A stretch of 64,000 nucleotides of DNA from Paenibacillus tundrae. GTDB taxonomy: Bacteria; Bacillota; Bacilli; Paenibacillales; Paenibacillaceae. The notes beneath the pieces are model-generated. The model made no database searches, was not told the origin of the DNA, and was given only the letters and a program-made list of their open reading frames with translations. Shown here one piece after another: positions 8,430 to 17,070 of the stretch (positions within the stretch are counted from its first letter, which is position 1; each line of letters begins with the position of its first letter). Position numbers and translations under genes: made by a program. The stretch is taken from NCBI RefSeq assembly GCF_036884255.1, contig NZ_CP145605.1, forward strand, positions 1,178,001 through 1,242,000, written 5' to 3'.

Positions 8430-10118
8430 ATGCGAAGCATGAGTATTGGTACTAAAATTAGTTTGATTGTGATCGGCATTTTTATTCTTTTTTCCTCCGC
8501 CGTGGCAGTTAGCGTAATCATGGAAATGAGGCAGGGAATTACGACATTTGCTACGGAGAAGGCAAAACGGGATTTGCAGATGGCGAATCATATCATTACA
8601 TACAAGTATCCAGGTGAATGGGAGATCAAGGATGGACAATTGTTCAAGGGTGAAGTAACGATGGAGGGGAACTTTGATCTCGTAGATGAGCTTGGTGAGG
8701 CTTCAGGAGATACCGTTACCATCTTTAGAGGAGATGAGCGGGTTGCCACCAATGTGATGGTGGATGGCGAGCGTGCAGTGGGCACGAAGGTATCGGAACA
8801 GGTCGCTCAAGCTGTTCTACAGCAAGGGGAACGGTATTATGGGGAAGCTGTTGTCGTAGGACAAACCTATCAGACAGCGTATGAACCGATCCATAACCAA
8901 GCAGGGGAGATTATTGGCATACTTTATGTGGGTGCCTCACAATCCTTAATTGATGTCATTATCTCATCATTCCTGAAGACCTTCGCCATTGTCTGTATTG
9001 TTGCGATGCTGATCGCTATCACTGTCATCATATGGTACGTCCGTCGAGTCAGAATGCGAATTGGGCGAGTATCCACAGCGATCAAGCTGGCAGGAACAGG
9101 CGATTTCACACAGTCGATTGAGGATCATGTGCAGGATGAGATTGGTCAACTCAGCACTGGTTATAACGAGATGCGAAGCAGCTTGAAGCTGATCATTCAA
9201 GGCGGACTACAGGCGGCAGAGAAAGCCGAGCATTCGACCGGTCAATTATTGACTATTGCTGAGCGAACAACGACGGAGTCTGAACAGATATCGTCTTCCG
9301 TGGAACAGGTGGCACGTGGTGCAGAGAGCCAGATGATCAGTACGGAAGAAAATCTGCAAGCGATGGAAGAAGTAGCTGTAGGTGTTCAGCGGATGGCGGA
9401 CAAAGCTTCAAGTGTCTCAGAGTCGGCAATATATTCACGCAAGCAGGCTGAGAATGGTGGCGAAACTGTTCAGATGACGGTGGAGCAGATGTCAGCTATA
9501 CACACTTCAGTTCAGGCAACGGATGAGATCATGCGTATGTTGGAAGCGAAGTCAGCTCAGATTAGTCAGATGGCTTCTACGATTCATGAGGTCGCTAGGC
9601 AAACGAACCTACTCGCGCTTAATGCTTCCATTGAAGCAGCTAGAGCTGGGGAGCATGGCAGAGGTTTTGCTGTCGTATCCTCCGAAGTACGTAAGCTTGC
9701 AGAACAGGCCGGAGATTCTTCGGAAAAGATTGATGAATTGGTACAAGGTATGGAACAGGATATGCTGCTCTCCATCACAGCTCTATCCAAGGTCAAGGAT
9801 GAAGTGCAGGAAGGAATTCGCTTGACGCGGGAGACAGAGCTGAATTTCAGTCAGATTCGAGATACGAATGAACAGATTGCCTCAGAGATTGAAGAGATGG
9901 CTGCTACAAGTGAAGAGATGTCCGCAGGCGTAGAGCAGGTTGTGGCATCCGTTCATGAGATTGCGCGTCATGCGCATACTGCAAGCGCCAACTCACAACA
10001 GGCAGCTGGTTCTGTTCAGGAACAGCTTCAGTCCGTGGAGCAGATTAAATCATCTGCAGCCGTGCTGTCGGATATATCGACAGAGCTTCAGACATCCTTG
10101 AGTCCATTCAAGATCTAG
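8430..10118 (+). CDS. Methyl-accepting chemotaxis protein with single-Cache sensor
   Basis: A 562-residue chemoreceptor. TM1 spans about 10-30. A compact extracytoplasmic domain follows (about 31-180; [51 protein letters not shown]), typical of the single-Cache group. TM2 is about 184-204, HAMP about 205-258, and the rest is the coiled-coil signalling domain with the tip [23 protein letters not shown] 8430 has GGGTGG upstream. It signals to CheA/CheW; single-Cache receptors of this type often bind small organic acids, but the ligand here is unknown. An FNR-like box upstream suggests redox-responsive expression. Confidence 0.95.
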   Translation: MRSMSIGTKISLIVIGIFILFSSAVAVSVIMEMRQGITTFATEKAKRDLQMANHIITYKYPGEWEIKDGQLFKGEVTMEGNFDLVDELGEASGDTVTIFRGDERVATNVMVDGERAVGTKVSEQVAQAVLQQGERYYGEAVVVGQTYQTAYEPIHNQAGEIIGILYVGASQSLIDVIISSFLKTFAIVCIVAMLIAITVIIWYVRRVRMRIGRVSTAIKLAGTGDFTQSIEDHVQDEIGQLSTGYNEMRSSLKLIIQGGLQAAEKAEHSTGQLLTIAERTTTESEQISSSVEQVARGAESQMISTEENLQAMEEVAVGVQRMADKASSVSESAIYSRKQAENGGETVQMTVEQMSAIHTSVQATDEIMRMLEAKSAQISQMASTIHEVARQTNLLALNASIEAARAGEHGRGFAVVSSEVRKLAEQAGDSSEKIDELVQGMEQDMLLSITALSKVKDEVQEGIRLTRETELNFSQIRDTNEQIASEIEEMAATSEEMSAGVEQVVASVHEIARHAHTASANSQQAAGSVQEQLQSVEQIKSSAAVLSDISTELQTSLSPFKI

Positions 10119-10155
10119 TGAAGGTGACCATGAAATAGTTACTGGATAGTAGATG

Positions 10156-10196
10156 AAAAAGACCCTGATCGCTTCAAGCGAATCAGGGTCTTTTTC
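10156..10196. terminator. Bidirectional terminator
   Basis: A long stem with arms GACCCTGAT and ATCAGGGTC is flanked by five A's and five T's. It follows the chemoreceptor stop rightward and the small leftward ORF ending at 10211. Confidence 0.9.
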
Positions 10197-10210
10197 TCAT
10201 CAAGCCCGTT

Positions 10211-10441
10211 TTAGCGATTAGGTAGTTGTGTTGGGTGTGCAGATGTGGAAGAAGAAGTAGGCAGGGCGGGCAAATGTTCTTTCATTGGATGCTGTGCAGG
10301 TTGCTTGTCAGCATAGAAATGGAGAATATCATCTACAGTTGAGAATACGATTGAATCATCTTTCGATTTAGGTTGGTTAGTTAGGATAAAAACCTCGTTT
10401 CTTAAGGTGGGTATTACCTTATAAGTTGTATGGTGTTCCAT
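10211..10441 (-). CDS. Small hypothetical protein (76 aa)
   Basis: A short leftward ORF from ATG 10441 coding for a soluble protein with a plausible folded N-terminal half (YKVIPTLRNEVFILTNQP, IVFSTVDDILHFYADKQ) and a Pro/Ser/Thr-rich tail. No family is recognised. The bidirectional terminator at 10156-10196 directly downstream supports transcription of this strand. Against it, no good ribosome site precedes the start. It lies just past the terminator of the cold-shock gene, so it could be read by readthrough from that promoter. Confidence 0.4.
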   Translation of the reverse strand: MEHHTTYKVIPTLRNEVFILTNQPKSKDDSIVFSTVDDILHFYADKQPAQHPMKEHLPALPTSSSTSAHPTQLPNR

Positions 10442-10491
10442 ATATGATACGTGTTTTGCTTAGGCAACTTCACGATCAGGTGAATAAACAA

Positions 10492-10515
10492 AAGCTGCCT
10501 TGTACAAGGCAGCTT
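10492..10515 (-). terminator. Terminator of the cold-shock gene
   Basis: A perfect palindrome with arms AAGCTGCCTTGT and ACAAGGCAGCTT lies just past the leftward cold-shock gene and is followed on that strand by TTTGTTT. Confidence 0.75.
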
Positions 10516-10523
10516 GATTATAA

Positions 10524-10724
10524 TTAAAGTTTAGTAACGTTCTCAGCTTGTGGTCCACGATTACCTTGAGTTACTTCGAATTGAACGCGTTGCCCTTCAT
10601 CCAATGATTTGTAACCGTCAGCTTGAATTGCGCTGAAATGAACGAATACGTCTGTTCCATCTTCTGTTTCAATAAAGCCAAATCCTTTTTCTGCATTGAA
10701 CCATTTAACTGTACCTGTTTGCAT
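10524..10724 (-). CDS. cspA: CspA-family cold-shock protein
   Basis: A 66-residue single cold-shock domain starting [19 protein letters not shown], with the RNA-binding motifs KGFGFIE (RNP1) and VFVHFSAI (RNP2). It is an RNA chaperone that melts secondary structure in mRNA, cytoplasmic, and of normal family length. I chose ATG 10724 because TGGAGGAAT lies at correct spacing; the in-frame upstream start adds five residues with no ribosome site. It is monocistronic, from the promoter at 10794-10821, with a roughly 60-nt leader and a palindromic terminator at 10492-10515. The gene letter is generic, since Firmicutes carry several paralogues. Confidence 0.97.
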   Translation of the reverse strand: MQTGTVKWFNAEKGFGFIETEDGTDVFVHFSAIQADGYKSLDEGQRVQFEVTQGNRGPQAENVTKL

Positions 10725-10793
10725 GTAATTCCTCCACAAAATATAATTTTAACCGATCTTCGTCGTAAGTGTTCGAAATAATCGATTAATACC

Positions 10794-10821
10794 ATTATAC
10801 CATGTTTGATATTATAATCAA
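10794..10821 (-). promoter_or_regulatory. Sigma-A promoter of the cold-shock gene
   Basis: On the minus strand TTGATT (10816-10821), a 16-bp spacer and a perfect TATAAT (10794-10799) would start transcription near 10787. Confidence 0.75.
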
Positions 10822-10835
10822 ATATTTGGTTTTTT

Positions 10836-10870
10836 TTCTATTCGTTTGTTTGCTGATCAAACGAATAGAA
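10836..10870. repeat. Perfect 13-bp inverted repeat
   Basis: TTCTATTCGTTTG (10836-10848) and CAAACGAATAGAA (10858-10870) are exact inverted copies around a 9-base loop. No T run follows in either direction, so this is not an ordinary terminator. It sits between the divergent cold-shock promoter and the yesN-type promoter, and could be an operator or a structured leader. Confidence 0.6.
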
Positions 10871-10893
10871 TCTCTAAGCTCCTTCTTCGTAAA

Positions 10894-10932
10894 AGAAAGC
10901 GATTACATATACGGATTATTATTGTATATTAT
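10894..10932 (+). promoter_or_regulatory. Promoter with cre-like site for the sensor operon
   Basis: AGAAAGCGATTACA (10894-10907) fits the catabolite-responsive element consensus WGWAANCGNTNWCA at every position. It overlaps a TTACAT -35 (10903-10908), with TATATT 16 bp further on (10925-10930). CcpA binding here would repress the two-component and sugar-sensor operon when preferred sugars are present. The match is seen; regulation is inferred. Confidence 0.6.
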
Positions 10933-11010
10933 GATGGCAACCTTGATGTATTACGACATATACATTATTGCTTGGGCAGATGAGCGGCTTAATAAAAGGA
11001 GGAATCCGCA

Positions 11011-12657
11011 GTGTATCGGGTATTGCTGGTGGATGATGAAGAGGATGTACGCGAAGGATTAGTGGTCGAAGTGGATTGGGAAGCACTCGACCTGCGCATT
11101 GTCGGTTTGGCAGAGAATGGACGAGAAGCACTGGAGATGGCTGAACGGGTTGAACCAGATATTGTGATCACGGATATCAGCATGCCATTCATGGATGGAC
11201 TTGAGCTTGCACGAAGGTTACGGGAGCGTAATCCGTTGGTAAAAGTCGTTATTTTGACCGGATATGATGAATTCGATTATGCCAGACAAGCGGTTTCTAT
11301 CAGTGTAGATGAATATTTGCTAAAGCCTTTCTCGGCAGGACATCTGATGGAGTTGTTAACTCGGTTGCGTGCACAAATGGCTGCTGAGGTGGCTGAACGT
11401 GAGGATGTGCAGCATCTACGAGAGCATTATTATTCAAGCTTACCACTACTGCAAGCAGATCTGTTGGCAACCTTGCTTCATCGTCAAAAGTCATCTGCCT
11501 ATATTCATGGAAAAGCGAAACAGTGTGGTTTGAACTTCGATGGGCAGCGATACGGTGTGTCTGTACTTACACTCCATATGGACGGAGATCGCAGGGCGGC
11601 GGCGAAGTCTTGGGGTGAATCGAGTGATGCAGAATTGAAGCAGTTCGCTGCGCTAAATATTGCGGAAGAAATATGGACAGAGCATGAAGCAGGTCATGTA
11701 TTTCGACATCAGGACACGGTCGTATTGCTCTATGTGGATCGTTGGGGTGGAGTGGACGGAGAGAAGCGACAACAGATGGCACTTCAAAATGTACTTCGCA
11801 GCATCAACCACTATCTGCGCATTCCCACCACGGTTGGCTCAGGTGCACTGGTGAGCACCGTTACCGAGGTGAAGCACGCCTATGAAGATGCACTGCTTGC
11901 GCTGGATTATCGGCTTGTACCCGGCACGGATTCATTGATATATATTGCCGATGTGGAACGTCATACGGTTGGCAAGCTGCGTTTTGATGAGTTGAAACAG
12001 CAGACGTTGACACGTTGCCTCAAGGCAGGAACCGAAACCGAGCTGATCGAGGCATTGGAGATCATTTTCCGGGAAATTACGGTGGAGCATGGGCGAAGTG
12101 ATATCCAATTATACCTCATCGAGGTGCTGACTGCAGTCTGGAAGGCGGCACAGGCATCAGGGGAGGCGATGGAGGACATCTTCGGAGCAGGCTTTCATCT
12201 ATATGCGGATATGTTCCGACGGCCTGGTTTAAGTGAGGCGCAAGGTAAAGTCAAAGAAGTCTGTATACTTGTGCAGCAGCGTATTGCGAGTGGACGGCAG
12301 CATGTGTACAAAGATATCGTCGAACAGGCTTTAGCCTATACCAAAGAGCATTACGCTGATCCGGAACTGTCGATTCAAAAGGTATGTGGGTATCTGCACA
12401 TTAGCTCAGGTTATTTTTGCGGTATTTTCAAAAAGGAAGTACAGCTTACATTTCTTCAATATGTAATGCAGATTCGTATGGAAGCGGCAAAGGAACTGCT
12501 GCGCAGCTCCGAACTGAAGGCGTTCCAGATTGCGGAGCGGGTTGGATTTGCTGAACCTAATTATTTCAGCTTTTGTTTTAAAAAGCATACAGGGATCTCG
12601 CCCAAAGAATATCGCAAACAGATGGTACTTCAGATGCGGGAGGGATCGCCGCAATGA
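11011..12657 (+). CDS. YesN-type response regulator (receiver + AraC HTH)
   Basis: A 548-residue response regulator: receiver domain 1-120 (VLLVDDEEDVREG, phospho-acceptor Asp near 55 in IVITDISMPFMDG, Lys in LLKPFSAG), a middle region of about 300 residues typical of YesN-like proteins, and a C-terminal AraC double helix-turn-helix about 445-540 (SIQKVCGYLHISSGYFCGIF, FQIAERVGFAEPNYFSFCFK). GTG 11011 has AAAGGAGG 8 bp upstream. It overlaps the kinase gene by 4 bp, so the pair is translationally coupled. By context it should activate the nearby mglBAC sugar transporter genes in response to the kinase and the sugar-binding lipoprotein. Confidence 0.96.
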   Translation: MYRVLLVDDEEDVREGLVVEVDWEALDLRIVGLAENGREALEMAERVEPDIVITDISMPFMDGLELARRLRERNPLVKVVILTGYDEFDYARQAVSISVDEYLLKPFSAGHLMELLTRLRAQMAAEVAEREDVQHLREHYYSSLPLLQADLLATLLHRQKSSAYIHGKAKQCGLNFDGQRYGVSVLTLHMDGDRRAAAKSWGESSDAELKQFAALNIAEEIWTEHEAGHVFRHQDTVVLLYVDRWGGVDGEKRQQMALQNVLRSINHYLRIPTTVGSGALVSTVTEVKHAYEDALLALDYRLVPGTDSLIYIADVERHTVGKLRFDELKQQTLTRCLKAGTETELIEALEIIFREITVEHGRSDIQLYLIEVLTAVWKAAQASGEAMEDIFGAGFHLYADMFRRPGLSEAQGKVKEVCILVQQRIASGRQHVYKDIVEQALAYTKEHYADPELSIQKVCGYLHISSGYFCGIFKKEVQLTFLQYVMQIRMEAAKELLRSSELKAFQIAERVGFAEPNYFSFCFKKHTGISPKEYRKQMVLQMREGSPQ

Positions 12658-14465
12658 GCGTCTTCACCGGATGGATTAGCGGGCTGGCGGGCTGGTGTAA
12701 GAATCGGCTCCGTTCATCTAAAGTCAGCAGTATCCGGTTTATCATCACATGGTCATTTTCTGTCTTTATCGTTCTTGTGCTCACGATTATGGCGATGCTC
12801 CTGCATGATAAATTCTCTCAAGCTGCAGAGCGGAGTGCAGAGCTGACAACCAGGCAAATTGTTGATCAGGTCAGCTACAGTCTGGAGGATTATGTGCGTA
12901 GTATGTCCCATCTGTATCGGGCGATTGAAGAGCATATGCTGCGGGACGGAACGTGGGAAGGTGACCAAGTGGATAAGCAGCTTGATACACTGCTGAGCAG
13001 TAGGGAAGATATTATTTCGATTACATTGCTTGATGCGCAAGGGCATTTACTCAAGAACAGACCTTCTGCCCGGCTAAAGCCAAGTGCGCATGTCACACAG
13101 CAGGGGTGGTTTCAATCCGCATTGCGGGTGCCGGATCACCTTAGTTTCTCATTGCCTCATATTCAGAATATGTATGACGGTCCCTACAAATGGGTTGTAT
13201 CTATGAGCAAAGGCATTACCGTAAGGCAGGATGGTCAAGATCGGCAAGTGATTTTGCTCGTGGACATTAATTTTAAACAAATGGATGAGCTAAGCCGCCG
13301 GGTGAGTCTCGGTCAGCGTGGATATGTCTACATCATTGACGAGAGTGCTGGCAATATTGTGTATCATCCGCAGCAACAACTCATGTACATGGGACTCAAG
13401 CGTGAAAATATTGAACAGGCATTGGTCGCTACAGGTAGTTATGAGGACGAGTCAGAAGGACAGAAACGGCTGAATACGGTGAAGTCCGTTGCCAATATTG
13501 GTTGGAAAATCGTTGGTGTCGCTTATCTGGATGAGATGTTAACCACCCGTCAAGAAGTGAACGGCTATTTGATAAGGGTGCTTATCGTTGTACTCGTGCT
13601 AGCTATTATTGTATCGCTAATTCTGTCCTCCAGCCTGACACGTCCTATTCGCCGAATGGAACGGAAAATGAAGGCGGTAGAGCGGGGTGACTTCAGCGTG
13701 GAGCTTCCCATCGAAGGGCCACTTGAGGTCGAGCGCTTATCGCGGCGATTCAATCTCATGGTCAACAAAATCCGTGCATTGATGAATGAAATTATTCATG
13801 AGCAGGAGCAGAAGCGACGGTATGAGCTGGAGGCATTACAAGCGCAGATTAACCCTCATTTCCTATACAACACATTGAATTCAGTTGTACGTATGGTGGG
13901 CATGAGCCGTAATGAAGAAGTCGTTACGATGATCACCTCACTCTCGCGTTTGTTTCGCATTAGTCTCAGCCAGGGCAAAACGATTATCACGGTTCGGGAG
14001 GAACTGGAGCATGCACATCATTATTTGACGATCCAGCAGATGCGCTTCAAGCACAAATTCAGATTCAATATGGAAGCGGATGAAGAGACATTGGACTGCC
14101 TGACGCTGAAGCTGGTATTACAGCCTTTAATTGAGAATGCAATCGTGCACGGCATTGAGTATGACATGGATGAGGGGCAGATTGAAATCCGGGTGTATCA
14201 AGAGGAAGCCAATCTGGTGTTGCGCATTATGGACAACGGAGTAGGTATGACGGAAGAGCAGGTAGCGAGTTTGTTAAACGGCAATGTGATCGTAAAAAGC
14301 GGAGCAGGTTCAGGTGTAGCCGTTCGCAATGTACATGACCGAATTCAGCTCTATTATGGGGATGCTTACGGTCTGGAGTTTGCGAGTGAACTGGAGGAAG
14401 GTACGACGGTATGGATACGTATTCCGATTCAGTACAAGCGTGACCTAAGGGAGGGGGAGCATTAG
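12654..14465 (+). CDS. YesM-type sensor histidine kinase
   Basis: A membrane histidine kinase of 603 residues. Order: TM1 about 25-47; extracytoplasmic Cache-like sensor about 48-300 (RRVSLGQRGYVYIIDESAGNIVYHP); TM2 about 303-325; HAMP about 326-380; His-kinase phospho-acceptor LQAQINPHFLYNTLNSV with His near 401; and an ATPase domain with LIENAIVHG and DNGVGMT. It is the partner of the overlapping YesN-type regulator (ATGA overlap). The sugar-binding lipoprotein gene immediately downstream suggests that ligand-loaded binding protein touches the external domain, as known for sugar-sensing three-component systems. Confidence 0.96.
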   Translation: MSVFTGWISGLAGWCKNRLRSSKVSSIRFIITWSFSVFIVLVLTIMAMLLHDKFSQAAERSAELTTRQIVDQVSYSLEDYVRSMSHLYRAIEEHMLRDGTWEGDQVDKQLDTLLSSREDIISITLLDAQGHLLKNRPSARLKPSAHVTQQGWFQSALRVPDHLSFSLPHIQNMYDGPYKWVVSMSKGITVRQDGQDRQVILLVDINFKQMDELSRRVSLGQRGYVYIIDESAGNIVYHPQQQLMYMGLKRENIEQALVATGSYEDESEGQKRLNTVKSVANIGWKIVGVAYLDEMLTTRQEVNGYLIRVLIVVLVLAIIVSLILSSSLTRPIRRMERKMKAVERGDFSVELPIEGPLEVERLSRRFNLMVNKIRALMNEIIHEQEQKRRYELEALQAQINPHFLYNTLNSVVRMVGMSRNEEVVTMITSLSRLFRISLSQGKTIITVREELEHAHHYLTIQQMRFKHKFRFNMEADEETLDCLTLKLVLQPLIENAIVHGIEYDMDEGQIEIRVYQEEANLVLRIMDNGVGMTEEQVASLLNGNVIVKSGAGSGVAVRNVHDRIQLYYGDAYGLEFASELEEGTTVWIRIPIQYKRDLREGEH

Positions 14466-14466
14466 A

Positions 14467-15576
14467 ATGAATAACCGTATCAAGCCCAAACGGGCTGTCT
14501 CTATCCCAATATTCCGCAGTGTAGGGCTCGCAATCACATGCTGTTTCCTACTGTTATGTATGGCTTGTAGTATTGCAGGAGAGCCTTCGGCTGGCACTTC
14601 GCATCGTATCGCATTAATTACGCCAGCAGGAACGGGTGAACTGGCTGAAGCCATTCAGCTAGGGGCGGAAGCTGCCGCCAAAGAACAAGGAGCTGACTTG
14701 GTTACAGTGGAAGCGTTCGGTACCGGATCGGTTTCTCGCACACGAGATGGATCTGGAGCAGGACTTCTTTTACGGAAAAATGAAAGAGATCCACAATGGA
14801 TTAATCTTCCTCAGCGTGAGCGTGAGCAGGCTCAGGTGGATGCGGCTGCTCAGGCACTGCAACACGGAGCAACTGCTCTATTGGTTGATCCACTTAGTGA
14901 GGAGACGCTGAGTAACATCCTACACCTGGCTCAAACGAAAAGCCCAACAGGTAACATTGCACCTGTCATTGTGCTGAATGATGAGTTTCCTGTGAAAGGC
15001 ATCACCAGTGTTATCTCCATGGATAACCTGGAGGCGGGGCGAAAGGCTGGGCATGCTATGGCAGATCTGCTTGGAACCAAGGGGAGGGTGGCTTTACTGG
15101 GGCCTGACCTTATGAATCCAGGTTTGGTTCACCGCGAGCAGGGTGTGAAGGAAGCACTGAGCGAATATCCTGACCTGAAAATAGTTCCTTATTCGGTGTG
15201 CAGTAATCGGGAGGTCTGCTGGCAAGCGACGAAGCAGTTAATGGATCAGAGGCGGGTGGACGGCATAATTACACTTCAGGAATCGGCCTCTCTTGGAGCA
15301 GCAGACGAACTGAATCGCCGTAAGCGCAGCGGGAGCATCAAGCTTGTTGGATTCGGCAGTGAGCAACAACAACTGGAACAACTGCAAGAAGGCGTTATCC
15401 AGCAATTGATCGTGCAGAATGGATTCAGCGCAGGATATCTAGGTGTGAATCAGGCAGTCGCACGCCTGAACAGTAGCGATGTAGAGCCAAGAGTGACTTT
15501 GGAAACCAAGCTGGTGAGCACAGATAATATGTTCTGGATGGATAATCAGAAGCTGCTGTTTCCTTTTGTACAATGA
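14467..15576 (+). CDS. Sugar-binding lipoprotein of the sensor system (LacI/RbsB fold)
   Basis: A 369-residue periplasmic-binding-protein fold with a lipoprotein-type signal (Cys near 34 after LLLCMA). Typical Peripla_BP_4 segments follow: HRIALITPAGTGELAEAIQLGAEAAAKEQGADL, ALLVDPLSEETL, VISMDNLEAGRKAGHAMADLLG and VDGIITLQESASLGAADEL. It is encoded one base after the kinase, with GGAGGGGGAG upstream of ATG 14467. It has no transporter of its own here, and mglB downstream is a separate transport receptor. Its likely job is therefore to present a sugar to the YesM-type kinase outside the membrane. The ligand is not readable from sequence. A transport role with mglAC cannot be excluded. Confidence 0.88.
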   Translation: MNNRIKPKRAVSIPIFRSVGLAITCCFLLLCMACSIAGEPSAGTSHRIALITPAGTGELAEAIQLGAEAAAKEQGADLVTVEAFGTGSVSRTRDGSGAGLLLRKNERDPQWINLPQREREQAQVDAAAQALQHGATALLVDPLSEETLSNILHLAQTKSPTGNIAPVIVLNDEFPVKGITSVISMDNLEAGRKAGHAMADLLGTKGRVALLGPDLMNPGLVHREQGVKEALSEYPDLKIVPYSVCSNREVCWQATKQLMDQRRVDGIITLQESASLGAADELNRRKRSGSIKLVGFGSEQQQLEQLQEGVIQQLIVQNGFSAGYLGVNQAVARLNSSDVEPRVTLETKLVSTDNMFWMDNQKLLFPFVQ

Positions 15577-15930
15577 GGTGGTTATTTGTAATGACTCAAG
15601 AGAATTTTCTTTTGATAAATACAACTTTAAATTTACACGAGAACGGAGAGGACAGAAAAAACCTGGAAAAGCGGAGCGTTCGCCTTTATCCACGGATTAT
15701 TTCCTTATTAAAAATAGGATCAGAAAAATCCGGGGATAACAGCGATTGGAAGGTTATTCTGTCATCGGAGTGGACTGTGTAAACGTGCTCTAGTTTTATT
15801 TATGTAAGAATCATTAACTGAGGAAGATTTCGATAAAACAGATGAAGATATTGTATTCGAATTTATTGTAAACCCTTTCATAATAAAGACATCGGTGAAG
15901 CCGAATGAACTTGGGGGAGGTCATTAGGAT
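15577..15930 (+). other. Intergenic region before mglB
   Basis: 354 bp. An ORF of 69 codons overlaps the end of the lipoprotein gene here but looks like chance: no domain, overlapping start, no own ribosome site. The useful content is the cre-like site and -10 box near 15867-15884. Confidence 0.5.
15867..15884 (+). promoter_or_regulatory. cre-like site overlapping the mglB -10 box
   Basis: TGTAAACCCTTTCA (15867-15880) fits the cre consensus except for one central base. It overlaps a CATAAT -10 box (15879-15884) that has a weak TTCGAA -35 17 bp upstream (15856-15861). CcpA-type repression of mglBAC is the expected consequence. Confidence 0.5.
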
Positions 15931-16992
15931 ATGAAAAAGACTTGGATGACATTGCTGTTAACGGCATGTATGGTTGCTGCGGCGGGCTGTAGCAGTGGTG
16001 GAGACAGTGCAGGTGGAAGTACAGGAACGGACACGGGTGGTCAAGCGGCATCCACTACGGATACCCCTAAGATTGGGGTGGCGATCTACAAATTCGATGA
16101 TACCTTCATGACCGGAGTACGGAATTCCATGACATCTGCTGCTGAGGGGAAGGCGACACTGGATATTGTCGATAGTCAGAATGCACAGCCAACCCAGAAC
16201 GAGAAAGTCGACCTGTTTGTATCCAAGAAGTACAATGCCATGGCGGTGAACCCAGTGGATCGAACTGCTGCAGGCGTGATTATCGACAAAGCCAAAGCGG
16301 CCAGCATTCCAGTGGTGTTCTTGAACCGTGAACCCGTTGCGGAGGATATGAACAAGTGGGATAAGGTGTACTACATAGGCGCGAAGGCTGAGGAGTCCGG
16401 TACCATCTCGGGTCAACTCATTGTGGACTACTGGAAGGCTCATCCGGAGGCAGACAAAAACGGAGATGGCAAACTGCAATACGTCATGCTGAAAGGAGAG
16501 CCTGGTCACCAAGATGCGGAGCTTCGAACCAAATATTCCGTGCAGGCGATTCAAGATGCTGGAATTGAAGTGGAAGCCTTAGCAGAGGATACGGCAATGT
16601 GGGATCGGGTCAAAGGACAGGAGAAAATGCAGGCATTCCTTGCCTCCCATGGAGACAAAATCGAAGCGGTATTAGCCAATAACGATGATATGGCGCTTGG
16701 AGCGATTGAAGCGTTGAAGGCGGCTGGATATTTCAAGGACGGCAAAACGATGCCGGTAGTCGGTGTGGATGCTACAGCACCAGCGATTCAGGCGCTTCAA
16801 GATGGCACGATGCTGGGAACGGTGCTGAATGATGCCAAAAATCAGGGTGCCGCGACGGTTGCGCTGGCCTCGGTTTTGGCGAAGGGAGAAACACCTACGA
16901 AAGAAAACACCGGCTATGACATCACAGATGGGAAGTACGTCTGGATTGCTTACAAAAAAATTACGAAAGACAACATTGCCGACGCCCAATAA
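15931..16992 (+). CDS. mglB: Galactose/methyl-galactoside ABC transporter binding lipoprotein
   Basis: A 353-residue lipoprotein (lipobox AAAGC, Cys20) followed by a Gly/Ser/Thr linker and a Peripla_BP_4 domain close to the E. coli galactose-binding protein. It keeps IGVAIYKFDDTFM, AVNPVDRTAAGVIIDKA, VVFLNREPV, VLANNDDMALGAIEAL and PVVGVDATAPAIQALQ. A calcium-loop motif DKNGDGK at 175-181 corresponds to the Ca2+ site of MglB. It captures galactose-type sugar outside the cell for MglA/MglC. It is the first gene of the mglBAC operon and is followed by a hairpin and T run before mglA. That arrangement usually leaves the binding protein more abundant than the other subunits. Sugar specificity is by homology. 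Confidence 0.93.
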   Translation: MKKTWMTLLLTACMVAAAGCSSGGDSAGGSTGTDTGGQAASTTDTPKIGVAIYKFDDTFMTGVRNSMTSAAEGKATLDIVDSQNAQPTQNEKVDLFVSKKYNAMAVNPVDRTAAGVIIDKAKAASIPVVFLNREPVAEDMNKWDKVYYIGAKAEESGTISGQLIVDYWKAHPEADKNGDGKLQYVMLKGEPGHQDAELRTKYSVQAIQDAGIEVEALAEDTAMWDRVKGQEKMQAFLASHGDKIEAVLANNDDMALGAIEALKAAGYFKDGKTMPVVGVDATAPAIQALQDGTMLGTVLNDAKNQGAATVALASVLAKGETPTKENTGYDITDGKYVWIAYKKITKDNIADAQ

Positions 16993-17008
16993 ACAACAGC
17001 AGATACAG

Positions 17009-17044
17009 GGACGTCCGCCCGAGCGGTGAGGGCGTCCTTTTTTG
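17009..17044 (+). terminator. Internal terminator/attenuator between mglB and mglA
   Basis: GGACGTCC (17009-17016) pairs with GGGCGTCC (17030-17037), with a further inner GCC/GGT, and is followed by seven T's. It sits in a 78-bp gap inside an otherwise continuous operon, so partial termination is likely. Confidence 0.75.
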
Positions 17045-17070
17045 ACGGCATAAGGAAGGGGAGATGAAGG

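Noticed and set aside
10836..10870. Terminator at the 13-bp inverted repeat
   Set aside because: T run precedes the hairpin on the plus strand instead of following it; neither strand has a U tract after the stem.
10802..11062. 86-codon rightward ORF with a hydrophobic start
   Set aside because: It covers the cspA promoter, the 13-bp inverted repeat and the cre/promoter of the next operon, has no ribosome site and overlaps the yesN-type gene.
15573..15782. 69-codon ORF overlapping the end of the sugar-binding lipoprotein gene
   Set aside because: No domain, no own ribosome site, and composition of non-coding leader.
15958..16554. 198-codon ORF opposite mglB
   Set aside because: Antisense shadow of a well-supported gene, with no recognisable fold.
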